This document shows positions 10,703 through 21,302 of a stretch of 64,000 nt of DNA, in pieces. The DNA is from Mauremys mutica (taxonomy: Eukaryota > Chordata > Testudines > Geoemydidae), in NCBI RefSeq assembly GCF_020497125.1, contig NC_059080.1:50161563-50225562 (forward strand). Reading direction: 5' to 3'. Position numbers and translations under genes: made by a program. Below the pieces are notes generated by a model. It did no database searches, had not been told where the DNA came from, and worked only from the letters and a program-made list of their open reading frames with translations. Every line of letters starts with the position of its first letter. The first letter of the stretch is position 1.

Positions 10703-13700
10703 CTAGCTAAAGATCCAGCCGATGAGGAGCCTTCTGTCTCTAGGTGGATTACGGCGAACTTCTGGTGTTGTTGCACCCGAAAGTACGATGGGCTCTGGGT
10801 CCGCAGCACGAACAGGTGAGGAGGTGGTATCAGCTCGTGCTGGGCAAAGGGGTATCTCAGCCGCCGACAGTAATGGAGGAGAACAGTCAGAAACAGGTGA
10901 TTCGTGATTCGGTGTCTCACCAGAAGTGGTGAAGTCAGACCACTCAACTGCAGATGTGTCCTGAGGACTGGCATGACCTGGCAACAGCTGATCTACATGT
11001 TGCCGCCAGGTAAGATTCTCTGCAGTCCGGACTGTGTAGGAAACAGGTCCTGTTTGAGTGATGATTGTGGCAGGGACCCATTTAGCTCTGGAAGTATAAT
11101 TCCAAGCCAAAACTGGCTGTCCTGGGCTAAAGGTTCGCTCTTTTGCTCTGGGTGCCCGTCTGATAACTTGAATTTGCTGCTGATGTTGCACAATTTGTCA
11201 GGGTTCAGAAGGTTTCAGCAGATCAAAGCAAGTGCGCAGCTGTCATCCCATCATTAGAAAGGCCGGAGATGCCTTGGTCGTAGCATGAGGTGTGTTTCTG
11301 TAGGAAAGTAAGAAGGTATCCAGACGCTTTTGAACGGAGTGTTGTCCCCTTGCTGATTTCAAAGCGTGTTTCATTGTCTGCACAAATCTTTCAGCTAATC
11401 TGTTGGTGGATGGATGATATGGTGCTGAGGTGATGTGGTGTATCCCATTTGCCTTCATAAAATTTTGAAACTCCTGAGAGACAAACTGCGGTCCGTTGTC
11501 GCTCACAATTTGTTCTGGCAGACCAAAATGACTAAAGAGTCCTCGTAGTTTTTGGATAGGACTCTCTGCAGTAGTGGACTGCATTATAGAGACTTCTGGC
11601 CATTTAGAATGGGCATCTACTGCCACCAAGAACATGCTTCCTTCAAGGGGGCCAGCGAAGTCAATGTGAATACGTTGCCACGGGTTTTCAGGCCAGTCCC
11701 ATGGGTGTAGGGGTGCCCACTGGGGTGCATTCCTCACACCCTGACATGACATACAAGCTTTTGCCTTCTCTTCAATAGCACTGTCCAAACCAGGCCACCA
11801 AAAATAGCTTCGTGCAATTTCCTTCATGCGCACTATTCCACAGTGACCGGAATGTAGCTGTTCTAACATCTGTGATCTCAGTGGTGGTGGAATAATGACA
11901 CGTCTCCCCCACAACAAACAACCAGATTGGACCAATAACTCCGTCCTCCTGGACATGTAGGTAACAAGATCGGGTGAGACCGGAGAGGTTTGTCGAGATT
12001 TTCCATGCATCACCAGGTCCATAGCTTGGGACAATACTGGGTCAACGCGAGTTGCCTTCTTTATCTGAGTAGCAGTGATGGGTGTATTCTCTACCTGTTC
12101 AAAGTAGAAGATTTCCTTTTGGGCACTATCTTGATGTTTGACCGGCAAAGGCAACCTTGAGAGGCCATCTGCATTGCCGTGCAGAGTGGATTTCCGATAT
12201 TTGATTTCATATGTGTGTGCTGAAAGTAACAATGCCCAACATTGCATATGACTAGCAGCTAATGGGGGAATGCCTGTGTAGGGTCCAAAAATTGACGTCA
12301 GAGGTCGATGGTCTGTGAGAAGAGTAAACTTTCGCCCAAACAGGTACTGATGAAACTTCCGAATTCCAAAAACAATTCCTAACGCCTCACGTTCGATTTG
12401 GGCGTAGTTAGTTTCTGCTTTGCTTAGAGTGCATGAAGCAAAAGCAATAGGTCTCTCTTCTCCCGAAGGCATAATGTGTGACACAACTGGTCCCACTCCA
12501 TAACGGAAGGCATCACAGGCCAATTGTAGGGGTAAGGATGGATCAAAGTGCGTTAGAACTTCAGAATTTAGCAATGCATCCTTAGCTTTGTTAAATGCAA
12601 CATCACAGGCTTCAGTCCACTTCCAGGCCTTGTTCTGCCCAAGGAGCTCATGAAGTGGTTTTAGCAGTGTGGCTAACTGTGAGATGAACTTTCCATAATA
12701 GTTCAATAGTCCTAGAAACGAGTGCAGCTGGCTTACATTTCGAGGTGGGGGAGCCTCCACAATAGCTTTAACTTTTGCAGGGGCCTTATGAAGACCTGCA
12801 GAATCAATGATGTGTCCCAAATATTCAACAGAGGGCTTGAAGAATTCACACTTGTCTTTGTGAACTCGTAGGCCATACTCTTCCAGTCTTTGTAGGGTAG
12901 CCTCTAAATTCTTTAAGTGATCCTCTTCATTTCTTCCAGTGACCAGGATATCATCCAGATAGCACTGAACTCCTGACAAGCCACACAAGATCTGGTCCAT
13001 AGCCCTCTGGAACAGGGCGGGAGCAGACGTTATTCCGAAGGGTAGGCGACAGTATCGATAAAGCCCCTTATGAGTCACAATAGTCAACAACTCTTGGGAC
13101 TTTTCATCGACATGCATCTGCAAATATGCTTGACTCAGATCAATCTTACTGAACTTTTGTCCCCCAGCCAGGCCTGCGAAGAGGTTATCGATGCGGGGAA
13201 GCGGGTATTGCTCTGCACACAACACTGGGTTGACAGTGACTTTAAAATCACCGCAAATCCGGAGAGAGCCATCTTTCTTCACTATTGGAACAATAGGAGT
13301 GGCCCATGAGCTATGGGTAACTGGTATTAGGACTCCATTGGTGACCAGGCGCTCCAGGTCCGCTTCGACTTTCGGCCTGATGGCATATGGCACAGTTCGG
13401 GCTTTCAGATATTTTGGTGGACTGTCAGGTTTAATGTTCAATGTCACAGTGATTCCCTTCATACTTCCCAAATCATCTCCAAAAACAGCAGCATGTTTCC
13501 TTAGTATAGGGGTTAGACTGGTTTCTTCTTTAGTCATCCGGTGCACTTCTGCCCAGTTCAGTTGAATCTTCCCAAGCCAAGACCTACCCATTAAGGCTGG
13601 GTAGTTACCTCTCACCACAAACAGTGGCAATTTAGCAGCCTGTCCATTGAGCTCCACCTTAACATCAATAGTGCCCAACATGGGCACAGCTTCTCCCGTA

Positions 13701-14680
13701 TACGTCTTCAGAACAGTTTTTGTTGCCTTAAGCGGAAGATGCTGTAGCTTTTCTTTATACACAGTCTCAGAGACCAGCGAGACGGCTGCACCGGTGTCCA
13801 GTTCCCTGCGTATAGGTTTGCCATCCAACAACGGGGTTACCCAGTATTCATGTGAGCCCATTGCCAAAGACAAAACATGCAGTGGCACTTCCTCTTGCGA
13901 TGAGGTGTCACCTTGATCATCCTGGGTCTGCACTAGGGTATGCAGGGTTCCTCTTTTTGTCAGCCAGACCACAGGCCTCTTTTTCTTTTGTTTACAGGCA
14001 CACTCAATGTGTCTCTTTTTGCCACAGTGTCGACACACCAGGTCCTTACACCAGCATTCTGATGCTTGGTGACCCGTCTTACCACAGCGGTAACATTCTG
14101 CACTCTGCACAGTTTTGTGGGTCAGTTCTTGTGACACTTTTTGCACCCTAGGGGATGCACCAATGTATTGCGCCTCCCTTGTAGCCAGTTCCATGGAGAC
14201 AGCAATATCAACAGCCTTCTGTAATGTAAGCTGAGCCTCTATCAGTAGGCACTTCCGTATAGCTTCACTGTAGAGGTCACACACTAACCTGTCACACAGG
14301 GCACCATTTAACATCTCCTTAAATTCACAGTGTTCTGCTAGCTTTTTTAAAATTGCTACAAATTGTACAACTGTTTCATCTTCCTTTTGGTCTCTTTTGT
14401 GGAACCTATATCTTTCAGCAATTACCAGTGGTTTTGGGGAAAAATGGGACCCCAGGATTTCCACAATGTCACTGTAAGATTTAGTCTTAGGCTTAACAGG
14501 GTGTAGTAAGCTGCGTAGCAGGGAGTAGGTTTTAGCCCCTACAACACTTAAGAATATTGGCACCTTCTTCGCTTCTGTAATGTCATTTGCAATAACAAAA
14601 AGCTCAAAACGCTCAGTATACACATGCCACTGCTCTATATTCTCATCAAAAGGTTCCAGTGGCCTGGTCAAAGTAGCCAT
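10703..14680 (-). pseudogene. Gag-Pol polyprotein of the Ty3/gypsy element, two in-frame stops
   Basis: I place the start at the ATG at 14680-14678; upstream in-frame sequence starts only at a TTG. Counting from the upstream TTG, the first zinc knuckle is at residues 208-221 (CYRCGKTGHQASEC) and a second follows (CRHCGKKRHIEC). The protease loop DTGAAVS is at 307, RT has YLDD at 586-589, and RNase H and a YFWWPGL-type integrase zinc domain follow. The integrase core shows HIDFAG, SDNGPQF and the Glu in LAERFVQ. The frame stops at a TGA (11243-11245), meets another TGA at 11198-11200 and then stays open to 10703 in the same frame, covering the integrase C-terminus. Both stops are TGA, as expected from CGA decay by CpG deamination. 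Domain order is the standard one: protease, RT, RNase H, integrase. Confidence 0.95.
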
Positions 14681-14785
14681 GATTTTTAGTTTCACTTTCA
14701 CAGTCAGTGCAAACAAGCAGGTTTTTTGTTTGTTTGTTCTTTACCTTGACTTCTACTTCCTTCTGTTACTGGAGCAGCACCGGAA

Positions 14786-14804
14786 TCCCATCCTCGTCGC
14801 CACT
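14786..14804 (-). promoter_or_regulatory. Candidate primer binding site
   Basis: Two bases after the 5' LTR on the minus strand is TGGCGACGAGGATGGGA. The leading TGG, complementary to a tRNA CCA end, and its position fit a primer binding site. I cannot name the tRNA with confidence. Confidence 0.65.
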
Positions 14805-14993
14805 TGTTATATCCTTGGGGGCAGCCGGTTTAGGAAGAAATCACTTGAGGCCAGACAGCAGACAGCTAACAAAACTACCATTTTATTTACAGACACAGAG
14901 CTCACCCAACCGGCTGAAACCGGCTGGGCTATCCCCTAATAATCTAACTCAGTTGCCATAGGAACAAAAACCATGACAACCAAATACACAACA
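14805..14993 (-). repeat. 5' LTR of the Ty3/gypsy element
   Basis: This is the 189 bp partner of 10387-10575. It is followed outside by the TSD CCTGC (14994-14998). Confidence 0.95.
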
Positions 14994-14998
14994 CCTGC

Positions 14999-15410
14999 TG
15001 TATGCTTACAGATAGTCTGGGGAATTTTCTACATTTGACCTTCTATATGGGAAAAAAGTAAGGGGACCCCTCAGCTTCATTACAGACACAAGAGAAGTGT
15101 GCAATGACATGAGTGAAGAACCAGTAACTGAGTATGTTCAAAGGTTCAGGAGGGAGTAAAAGGACATGATGGAAGTGGTCCAAAACAACCTCCAAGACAG
15201 GCCAAACAAAAGGCGTGGTATGATAAAAATACTTGTAAATGCACTTTTGACATAGGAGACTTGGTGATGGTACTCAGCCCTGCAAAAAGAGTCAAAATGC
15301 AAAACTCCTAGGAATGGCCCTTCGAGGTGGTAGAAGTGGCACATGAGCCCCTCAATGATACTGTTCCCCAACTAGTACATGTGAACCAGCTCAAAGCCTG
15401 CCACAGCAGA
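14999..15410 (+). pseudogene. Gmr1-like integrase C-terminal region
   Basis: The interrupted integrase resumes after the gypsy insertion: the block ending FDLLYGKK-like near 15040 continues the one before 10382. It is followed by a basic helix region with stops and a short beta-rich end that includes VVEVAHEPLNDTVPQLVHVN near 15330-15385. This resembles the integrase C-terminal domain followed directly by the pre-RT block, again consistent with integrase before RT. No chromodomain was recognised. Confidence 0.65.
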
Positions 15411-15480
15411 GAGGCTGGAATAAACATGATCTGTTGTCTTGAAGGGGAAACTGAGGCACACGCACTCACTGATTTGATGG

Positions 15481-16192
15481 ATGGAATGCCAAGATGGGTC
15501 AAATCTGGAAACTATGGAAATCTGTAATGAATTAACACCAGTCGAAAAGGGGGAAGTGTTATCATTTCTGCAAGGGTACAGCAAGGTATTTTCCAACAAG
15601 CCAGTGAGAACACATTTTCTGTTCCATGAAATCCTCACAAAAGGGACACAACCCCCAAGCCACCGGTAAGGTGAAAGAGCAAATTTGTAGAGATACAGAA
15701 CATACTGGACCTGGGAGTCATTAAGGAATCTGACAGCTCGTGGGCATCCCTGTGGCCTTGGTCCCCAAAAGGGATGGTGCTGTAAGATTTTGTGTGGACT
15801 ATAGAAAGCTTAATGCTGTTACTGTAACAGATGCATACTCTATGCCAAGAATTGATGACATGCTGGATGTGTTGAGCCAAGTCAAATACCTCAGTACTTT
15901 TGATTTAACTAGCTGCTACTGGCAGATCCCTCTGGAAGAGGAGGCACAACAAAAATCTGCTTTTATCACGGATATAGGGCTCTATGAATTCACTATGTTA
16001 CTTTTTGGCTTGGTAAATGCTGGTGCAACCTTCCAGAGACTGGTCAACACAGTGTTAAATGGTTTACAGAACTATGCAAGGGCATCTATAGTTGACATTG
16101 CTGTATTCAGCAACACCTGGGATGACCACAAGAGTGTTATGCTGTCAGAACTCCAGAGAGCTGGTCTAACCATAAAACCCTCTAAGTGAAAT
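15481..16192 (+). pseudogene. Gmr1-like reverse transcriptase, catalytic motif lost
   Basis: At 15530 comes the pre-RT block (LTPVEKGEVLSFLQGYSKVF), which in Ty3/gypsy elements precedes RT. RT proper starts near 15720 (SSWASPV-like, frameshifted) and continues as VPKRDGAVRFCVDYRKLN, then FDLTSCYWQIPL and FGLVNAGATFQRLVN. The catalytic box that should read YIDDI is SIVDIAVFS near 16090, so the Tyr and the first Asp are lost. The frame ends at 16189 at the border of an LTR insertion. The remaining RT (thumb, GNYYRRF block) is found at about 17300-17400. Confidence 0.88.
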
Positions 16193-17244
16193 ATAGGGGC
16201 GGCCAGGCTCCCTGCCATAAAAATAAAGGGAAGGGTAACAACCTTCCTGTATACAGTACTATAAAATCCTTCCTGGCCAGAGGCACTGAATCCTTTTATC
16301 TGTAAAGGGTTAAGAAGCTCAGGTAACCAAGTGGCACCTGACCAAAAGGACCAATAAAGGGACAAGATACTTTCAAATCTGTGGGGAGGGGAAGGGAGGA
16401 GGAGTCTTTGTTTTGTCTGTTCGTCTGTCTCTCTGTTCTGTGTGCTTGCCGGAGACAGATCAAGAAAGCAAGCAATCCAACTCCATTAGGATTAGTAAGT
16501 ACTAGCAAGGGAATGCATTAGCTTACTTTTATTTTGGCTTGTGATTTTCTCTGTGCTGAGAGGGAGGTGTATTCCTGGTTTTCTTTTTGTAACTTTAAAG
16601 TTTTGCCCAGAGGGAAATCCTTTGTGTTTTGAATCTGACTGCCCTGTGAGATTATCTTCCATTCTAATTTTACAGAGGTGCTTCTTTTACCTTTTTTCTT
16701 TCTAATAAAGTTCTGTTGTTTTTTTAAAATCTGATTGGTTTGTGCTCATCTTGTTTATTCTCAAGCCTCCCCAGGAAAGGGGGTGTAGGGCTTGGGGGAA
16801 TATTAGGGGAAAGTAGGAACTCCAAGCGGTCCTTTCCCTGAGGTTTGTCTAATCACTTGGTGGTGGAAGCATTACCTAATCCAAGATACAAGGGAGAATT
16901 TGTGCCATGGGGAGTTTTTAACCTAAGCTGGTAGAAATAAGCTTAGGGAGTCTTTCATGCAGGTCCCCACGTCTGTGCCCTAGCGTTCAGAGTGGGGAGG
17001 GAACCCTGACATGGTGGCATAGTGGTGGGATCATTTTGAACCAGAGATCATTTTGAATCAGAAGCACACACCTCAGGAATTTTTTTTCTTCTTTTAGCTG
17101 CTTGGGGAAAGCAGAAGCTAAGAACAGCTGGAGTTTTTTTTCCTTTGCTCTCTCTTTGCCTTGAGGCAAAGGTGTTAGGGTTTTTTTTTAACAAAGGTGT
17201 TAGCTACAGCCAGGAAATTCAGAGTGGAGAGGGAATCCTGACAT
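16193..17244 (+). mobile_element. Retroviral-type LTR element inserted in the RT gene
   Basis: 16193-17010 behaves as an LTR, with a polyadenylation signal TCTAATAAAGTTCTG near 16700 and an end at GGGAACCCTGACA (16999-17011). It is followed by TGGTGGCATAGTGGTGGGAT, placed like a primer binding site. About 200 bp of leader follow, and then GGGAATCCTGACA at 17230-17244 repeats the LTR end, so the element looks like one LTR, a short internal remnant and the tip of a second LTR. Reading frame flanks are RT sequence on both sides. The left border is uncertain and no TSD was found. No coding domain is present. Confidence 0.7.
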
Positions 17245-17299
17245 TCTTTATCTAGGACACTGGGCTGGGCGGGGGGGGGGGGGGTGAATATCTCCCGAC

Positions 17300-17993
17300 C
17301 CTCTCAAGGTGGAGCCATTGTCATGTGGCCTGTACCCCAAACTAAAAGGCAAGTCCAATCCTTCATAGGCTTGGGAAACTATTACAGGAGGTTTGTGTGT
17401 GTGGGTGTTCAGCGATATTGTACCCCCAATTACGGACTTGTGTAAAAAACATCAACCTCCTAAGGTAATTTGGTCAGAGGCATGCCAGAAGGGTTTTGAT
17501 AAGGTAAAGGTGCTCTTGTCTGCAGAGCCTGTGCTGGCCATCCCTGACTTTGATAAGACTTTTGAATTGTGCCCTGATGCATCTGACATTGGGTTGGGTG
17601 TTGTACTGATGCAAGCAGGGGAGGACAACAAGAAGCAGCCCATTGTCTTCCTAAGCAAAAAGCTGTCCCCTACTGAACAGAATTACTCTGTCAAAGAGAA
17701 GGAGTGCTATGCCATAGTGTGGGCTGTTAAACAAATGAGGCCTTACCTCTTTAAAAGGAGGTTCAAGATTCTAAGATTCAAGATTCACCCTTAATATGGC
17801 TGAACAGAACCAAGGGCAAAAACTCCAAATTGCTACACTGGAGCCTACTCCTGCAGGAATTTGACATGGAGATTGCGCACATTAAAGGGAAGGAGAATAT
17901 GGTAGCAGATTCCCTGTCTAGAAAAGAGGAAGCTGGGCACACTGCCTCCGCATTGGTCTGTGACCAATCCTCTGGCAGTAATCTAAGGGGACA
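17300..17993 (+). pseudogene. Gmr1-like RT thumb and RNase H
   Basis: The RT thumb shows VQSFIGLGNYYRRFV near 17350-17395. The RNase H fold starts near 17520. PDASDIGLGVVL supplies the first catalytic Asp, the block KKQPIVFLSKKL follows, and VKEKECYAIVWAVKQ supplies the Glu. A short duplication (CAAGATTCTAAGATTCAAGATTC near 17765) breaks the frame. The terminal block [20 protein letters not shown] near 17875-17935 is the usual Ty3/gypsy RNase H end. No integrase follows; the sequence runs to a purine tract and an LTR, which confirms the domain order. Confidence 0.87.
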
Positions 17994-17995
17994 GG

Positions 17996-19107
17996 TGTGA
18001 CATTAAACCCCATATTCTTCATGGAAATATGGTTATAACATGAATATGGTACAATTAAGATACCTTCCATGAGCCATTTTGCATAAAGTATATCATTGGA
18101 AAAGTTATGATTTACTGAATGTGTTTATCCAATTTGTATGCATGTTTCATTTTTGGATCTGAAGCTGGGACTATTGATCATGTCTCTATATTTCAAATGT
18201 GTTACGGTGGATGAGGCCAAACAATGTTAGTGGCTTATTGAGGAAATGCACAAGCATAAGGATTACCCCGAGAACTGTGTGTAATAGAAACCTCTCAGAG
18301 ATAGCTCTGCACAATGGGAACTGTTTGACCCAGGTCTCAGCAAAATTGCTTTCCAGCAAGTGGGAAGAAGATCTAAAAGGGAGACAATGACAACATGAGG
18401 GGTCCTCCCTCTCCCTACAACAACACACCTGAAAACACCTGAGGAACAAAGACTGAACTGTGAGAAGTGATGGTCCCAGGCTAAGATCTTTAGCCTGTGT
18501 AAGAAAACCTGGGAAAGCCAAGGCAACTTGTGCCTTAAGAATTTGCCAGCCTGTTTATCACACACAGTGAGAAATTTTTAATTTGTATCCTACCTATCTA
18601 GTGTGTTAAGCTCAGTCTGCAGTTTTTGTTTATTTACTTAAGTAATCTGCTTTGTTCTGTTTGCTAGCCCTTTAATCACATAAAATTCACCTTTTGTAGT
18701 TAATAAGCTTATTTCTTCTTATTTATAATAAAACCCAGTTTATGTAATTTCTAACTGCGGGGAGGGGGCAAGAAGTCGTGCACATCTCTCTTTGCATTGA
18801 GGAAGAGGGTGGATTTTTAAGAGCCTGCGCTGTGCAGATTTTTCTATACAGTGCAAGACAGTATTATTTTGGGTTTATCTCCCAAAAGGGGTGTGCACGT
18901 GAGTGCTGGGGGAGTCCTCTCATACAGAGCTGACTTCAGTCTGTGACTTCAGCGGGGTGTCTCCCTACCTGTGTGTGTGTGCTGCAGAAGGCCGGAGAGC
19001 CTAATTCAGCAAAGCTGGGAGAGGGAAGCCTGGGTGGTTGAGCAAGAGAAGCTCAATGAAATCTCAGTACATCAGATGGCACCCCAGAATCGGGGTCCAA
19101 CCAGTCA
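17996..19107 (+). repeat. 3' LTR of the Gmr1-like element (LTR copy B)
   Basis: The start TGTGACATTAAACCCC follows a purine run (TAAGGGGACAGG) immediately after the RNase H end, as expected for polypurine tract and 3' LTR. It is homologous to LTR copy A at 926-2461, and an AATAAAACCC polyadenylation signal lies near 18728. It ends near GTCA at 19107. The right border is by comparison with copy A. No TSD was found because the 5' end of the element is missing. Confidence 0.75.
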
Positions 19108-19697
19108 CGGTGTCCACCACTTGTCTTGTCAGATGATTTTTTGTTCAGTGTTTGTACCACACTCAGCACAGTGGTGGCCCTGGGCCCTGGCTGGGGTTCC
19201 TAGGAGCTACAACAATACAAATAATTAATACACAGAGTGTGCTCCAGAGCCAAAGATCTGTTACCTTGCTCTCTCCTGAGGCCTAGCTGCCCCATGTGAC
19301 CCCCAAACTCCACAGAATATAACGTCTGCTCCAGATCTACACTTTTTTTACCTACTAGAATTTAAACAGTTTAACTGAAATGGCTCTGAGGCTGCAAAGC
19401 AGCTGCACCCGGGTTGGCAACCTGTCAGCTTCACTTCAGCCTGCTGTAGATTGGTCCGGCTTTACCTTTTCCCCTGCCTCACCAGCAATAGGGATATGGA
19501 TGGAGATAGAGACCCCTCTCTGTTGTGGCTCCATGAGGTTCTTCTGGCTGAATTGCATTATGTTCTGCCCACCAACGGGGGTTTCAGGGGGAGACTGGGA
19601 GAAGAGGCAAATGTTTGGGGCAGGCCGTTGTGCTTTTACTTTCTCAACCCATTGTCCCATTGTATAACCTGGGTGGATGAGCTGGTTTGTAGATCCG
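19108..19697. other. 3' flank of the sulfotransferase gene
   Basis: Between the LTR and the stop codon of the minus-strand gene there is no second gene. The 3' UTR must start here, but no minus-strand AATAAA was found up to the LTR. The polyadenylation site is therefore unknown and could lie inside the LTR. Confidence 0.5.
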
Positions 19698-20483
19698 CTA
19701 GGCCTTCTCAGGGAACTGTCTCCTGTACAGGGATCTGCTGTACTGCAGCTCAGGTGTCACCATGCGCTGACAGAGCCGCCCCATCACCTCGTCCAGCCCT
19801 GGCTTCAGATTATAGCCTAGAATTGTGGCCTTGCCATACTGCAGCGGTGCCAGTGACTTGTCCCTGAGCTTGTGGGGGCCTACACTGCCTTCCCCTTGAA
19901 GGCAGGTCTTGGCCAGCTGCTCCCGCCTTTCCCGCAGCATCCTCACTTCCTGCTGCATGCGCTCCCGGCCCATGCTCCAGTCGATCCTCTGCCAGAAGGT
20001 CCTGTTGAAGTGTCTGTAGATTGCCCAGTCAAGCCTGTTCCAGCTCTTTATCTTCTCTGCTGTGCTCTCTGAAAGGGGTGACCTGGTGCTTCCCTCCCTG
20101 CTGTTGAGTGGGAAGGACACGACACTGTCCAGCTCCCAGCACAGTGCCTCCTTCAGCAGCACCATTGACTCGTCGAAGTACTCGGAGAGGAGGAGAAGGT
20201 CGAAGGCCTCCTCAATGTACTGCAGCATCAGCTGCATGTGCTTGGCAGAGAAATTGCCATTGTGGTTGAAGCCGAAGTCGAAAGCCATGAGGTTCTTGGC
20301 ATAGTGGCTGTCAGGGGCCGAGGCATTATAAAACCTGGCTGGCTGGCTGAGAAACTCCTCCAGGCTCTGGGCACGGGAGAAGGGGGAGCAGCCTTTGTAG
20401 TAGGTGAACGAGGACTCCATGAGGTGGATGGGGTTCCGCAGGATGGAGAAGTAGAAGGTGGAGCTTGGCATCACCCTCTGCAC
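19698..20483 (-). CDS. GAL3ST2: GAL3ST2-like sulfotransferase, last coding exon
   Basis: This exon encodes 261 residues and a stop (TAG at 19700-19698). It begins right after an AG acceptor (CTCACTCCTTCAG) with VQRVMPSSTFYFSILRNP; the apparent start here is a GTG and is an internal Val. The 3'-phosphosulfate-binding block is ILRNPIHLMESSFTYYK. Other family landmarks are FDFGFNHN, EYFDESMVLLKE, YRHFNRTFW, ATILGYNLKPGLDE and TPELQYSRSLYRRQFPEK at the C-terminus, which points to GAL3ST2 rather than GAL3ST1 or GAL3ST3. N-glycosylation sequons are NAS, NFS and NRT. The known family transfers sulfate from PAPS to the 3-OH of galactose on glycans in the Golgi lumen. The frame is intact. Orthology versus a close paralogue is not proven. 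Confidence 0.93.
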   Translation of the reverse strand: MQRVMPSSTFYFSILRNPIHLMESSFTYYKGCSPFSRAQSLEEFLSQPARFYNASAPDSHYAKNLMAFDFGFNHNGNFSAKHMQLMLQYIEEAFDLLLLSEYFDESMVLLKEALCWELDSVVSFPLNSREGSTRSPLSESTAEKIKSWNRLDWAIYRHFNRTFWQRIDWSMGRERMQQEVRMLRERREQLAKTCLQGEGSVGPHKLRDKSLAPLQYGKATILGYNLKPGLDEVMGRLCQRMVTPELQYSRSLYRRQFPEKA

Positions 20484-21302
20484 CTGAAGGAGTGAGGGGA
20501 AGGGAGTGAAGAGAGTGAGGGAAGCCTACTCTGCCAGTCTAATATACCCATGTGTCCTTTCCACAGGAGTCGGGTTAACACGTCAGTTGAATTCACTGGG
20601 GAGTTAGAGAGTGTGGGCAGAGTAGCAAGTCCTACTCACCGGCTGCTTTGGAAGGGGCTTTACGGGCTATGGGATGGGTGTTTAATAGGGATATACTCAG
20701 ATGCCGAGGCTCAGTGCAGTGCTTGTGCAAGGGGCCCCAGGGCCAGCACTGGGGCCTGGAGTTCTATATTTAGCCACAGAGCAGGTACAAAATGGGCAGC
20801 AGCAATGGGAGCTCCCCCCACTGCTCTCCCAGCACGCCTTGATCTGCAGTGGAAGGGTCACCTCTAGGGGCCAAAGGGAGGTTTGCTTTCCATGCCCACT
20901 TAGCTCCGGTTCCAGCTGTGCTGGTGGATTGGACACACTTCTCCAAATGGCATCCACAAATCTCAACCACTACCTGACTCAGCCACTGACCTGCGGGACA
21001 CGGCAGGAGCCAAATCTGTCCATCACCTGAGCCTATCATCCCCCAGTAGCAACACGACGGTGTTGTCAGGCTTGCTGACACTGGCTCACCACCTAGGATG
21101 CAGTGTCTCCAGCTTCTGGGTTAGGTCTGGTGTGAGGCATTGCTGATGCTGGATAGCAGTGGGCAATGAAATATCACCATAGCTTCCCTCTTGAGAAGTC
21201 CTGCTCATGGGCCCAAAGGGGTGTCCTGGCCATCTCACTGCTATCCTGCTGCTCTTCCCCCCACCCGTTACCCTTCTGATGCCTTGAAGCTCCATCCCTT
21301 AC

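Larger units (their letters stand above)
10387..14993 (-). mobile_element. Near-complete Ty3/gypsy retrotransposon with 189 bp LTRs
   Basis: Both ends carry a 189 bp LTR, and the 5 bp direct repeat CCTGC lies on each side (10382-10386 and 14994-14998). On the minus strand the LTR starts TGTTGTG and ends ATAACA. Inside are a leader, one long Gag-Pol frame (14680 to 11246) and a C-terminal continuation to 10703, a total of 4607 bp. The element sits inside the integrase of the plus-strand Gmr1-like element, so it is younger than that host. The two LTRs differ at only five positions by eye, so the insertion is fairly recent for this window. Confidence 0.96.
7735..17995 (+). mobile_element. Gmr1-like Ty3/gypsy retrotransposon internal region, multiply interrupted
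   Basis: When the younger insertions are ignored the order is Gag zinc knuckle (about 7911), protease (about 8125), integrase (9093-10386 continuing at 14999), pre-RT block (15481), reverse transcriptase (15740), RNase H (17510) and then a polypurine run followed by an LTR at 17996. Integrase before reverse transcriptase is the Ty1/copia-like order that, within Ty3/gypsy elements, is known for the deuterostome Gmr1-like group. Five separate insertions lie in it: 8815-9086, 9221-9588, 9917-10095, 10387-14993 and about 16193-17244. The 5' end (LTR, primer site, most of Gag) is missing or replaced by the CR1 ending at 7718. Confidence 0.82.

Noticed and set aside
13070..14151. Plus-strand open frames opposite the Ty3/gypsy Gag-Pol gene
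   Set aside because: They are shadows of the intact minus-strand coding frame.
14681..14716. Upstream start of the Gag-Pol frame at 14716
   Set aside because: The codon is TTG; the first ATG in frame is at 14680, close to the start of recognisable Gag sequence.
20062..20495. Plus-strand open frames within the sulfotransferase exon
   Set aside because: They are antisense of a conserved exon and carry no domain of their own.
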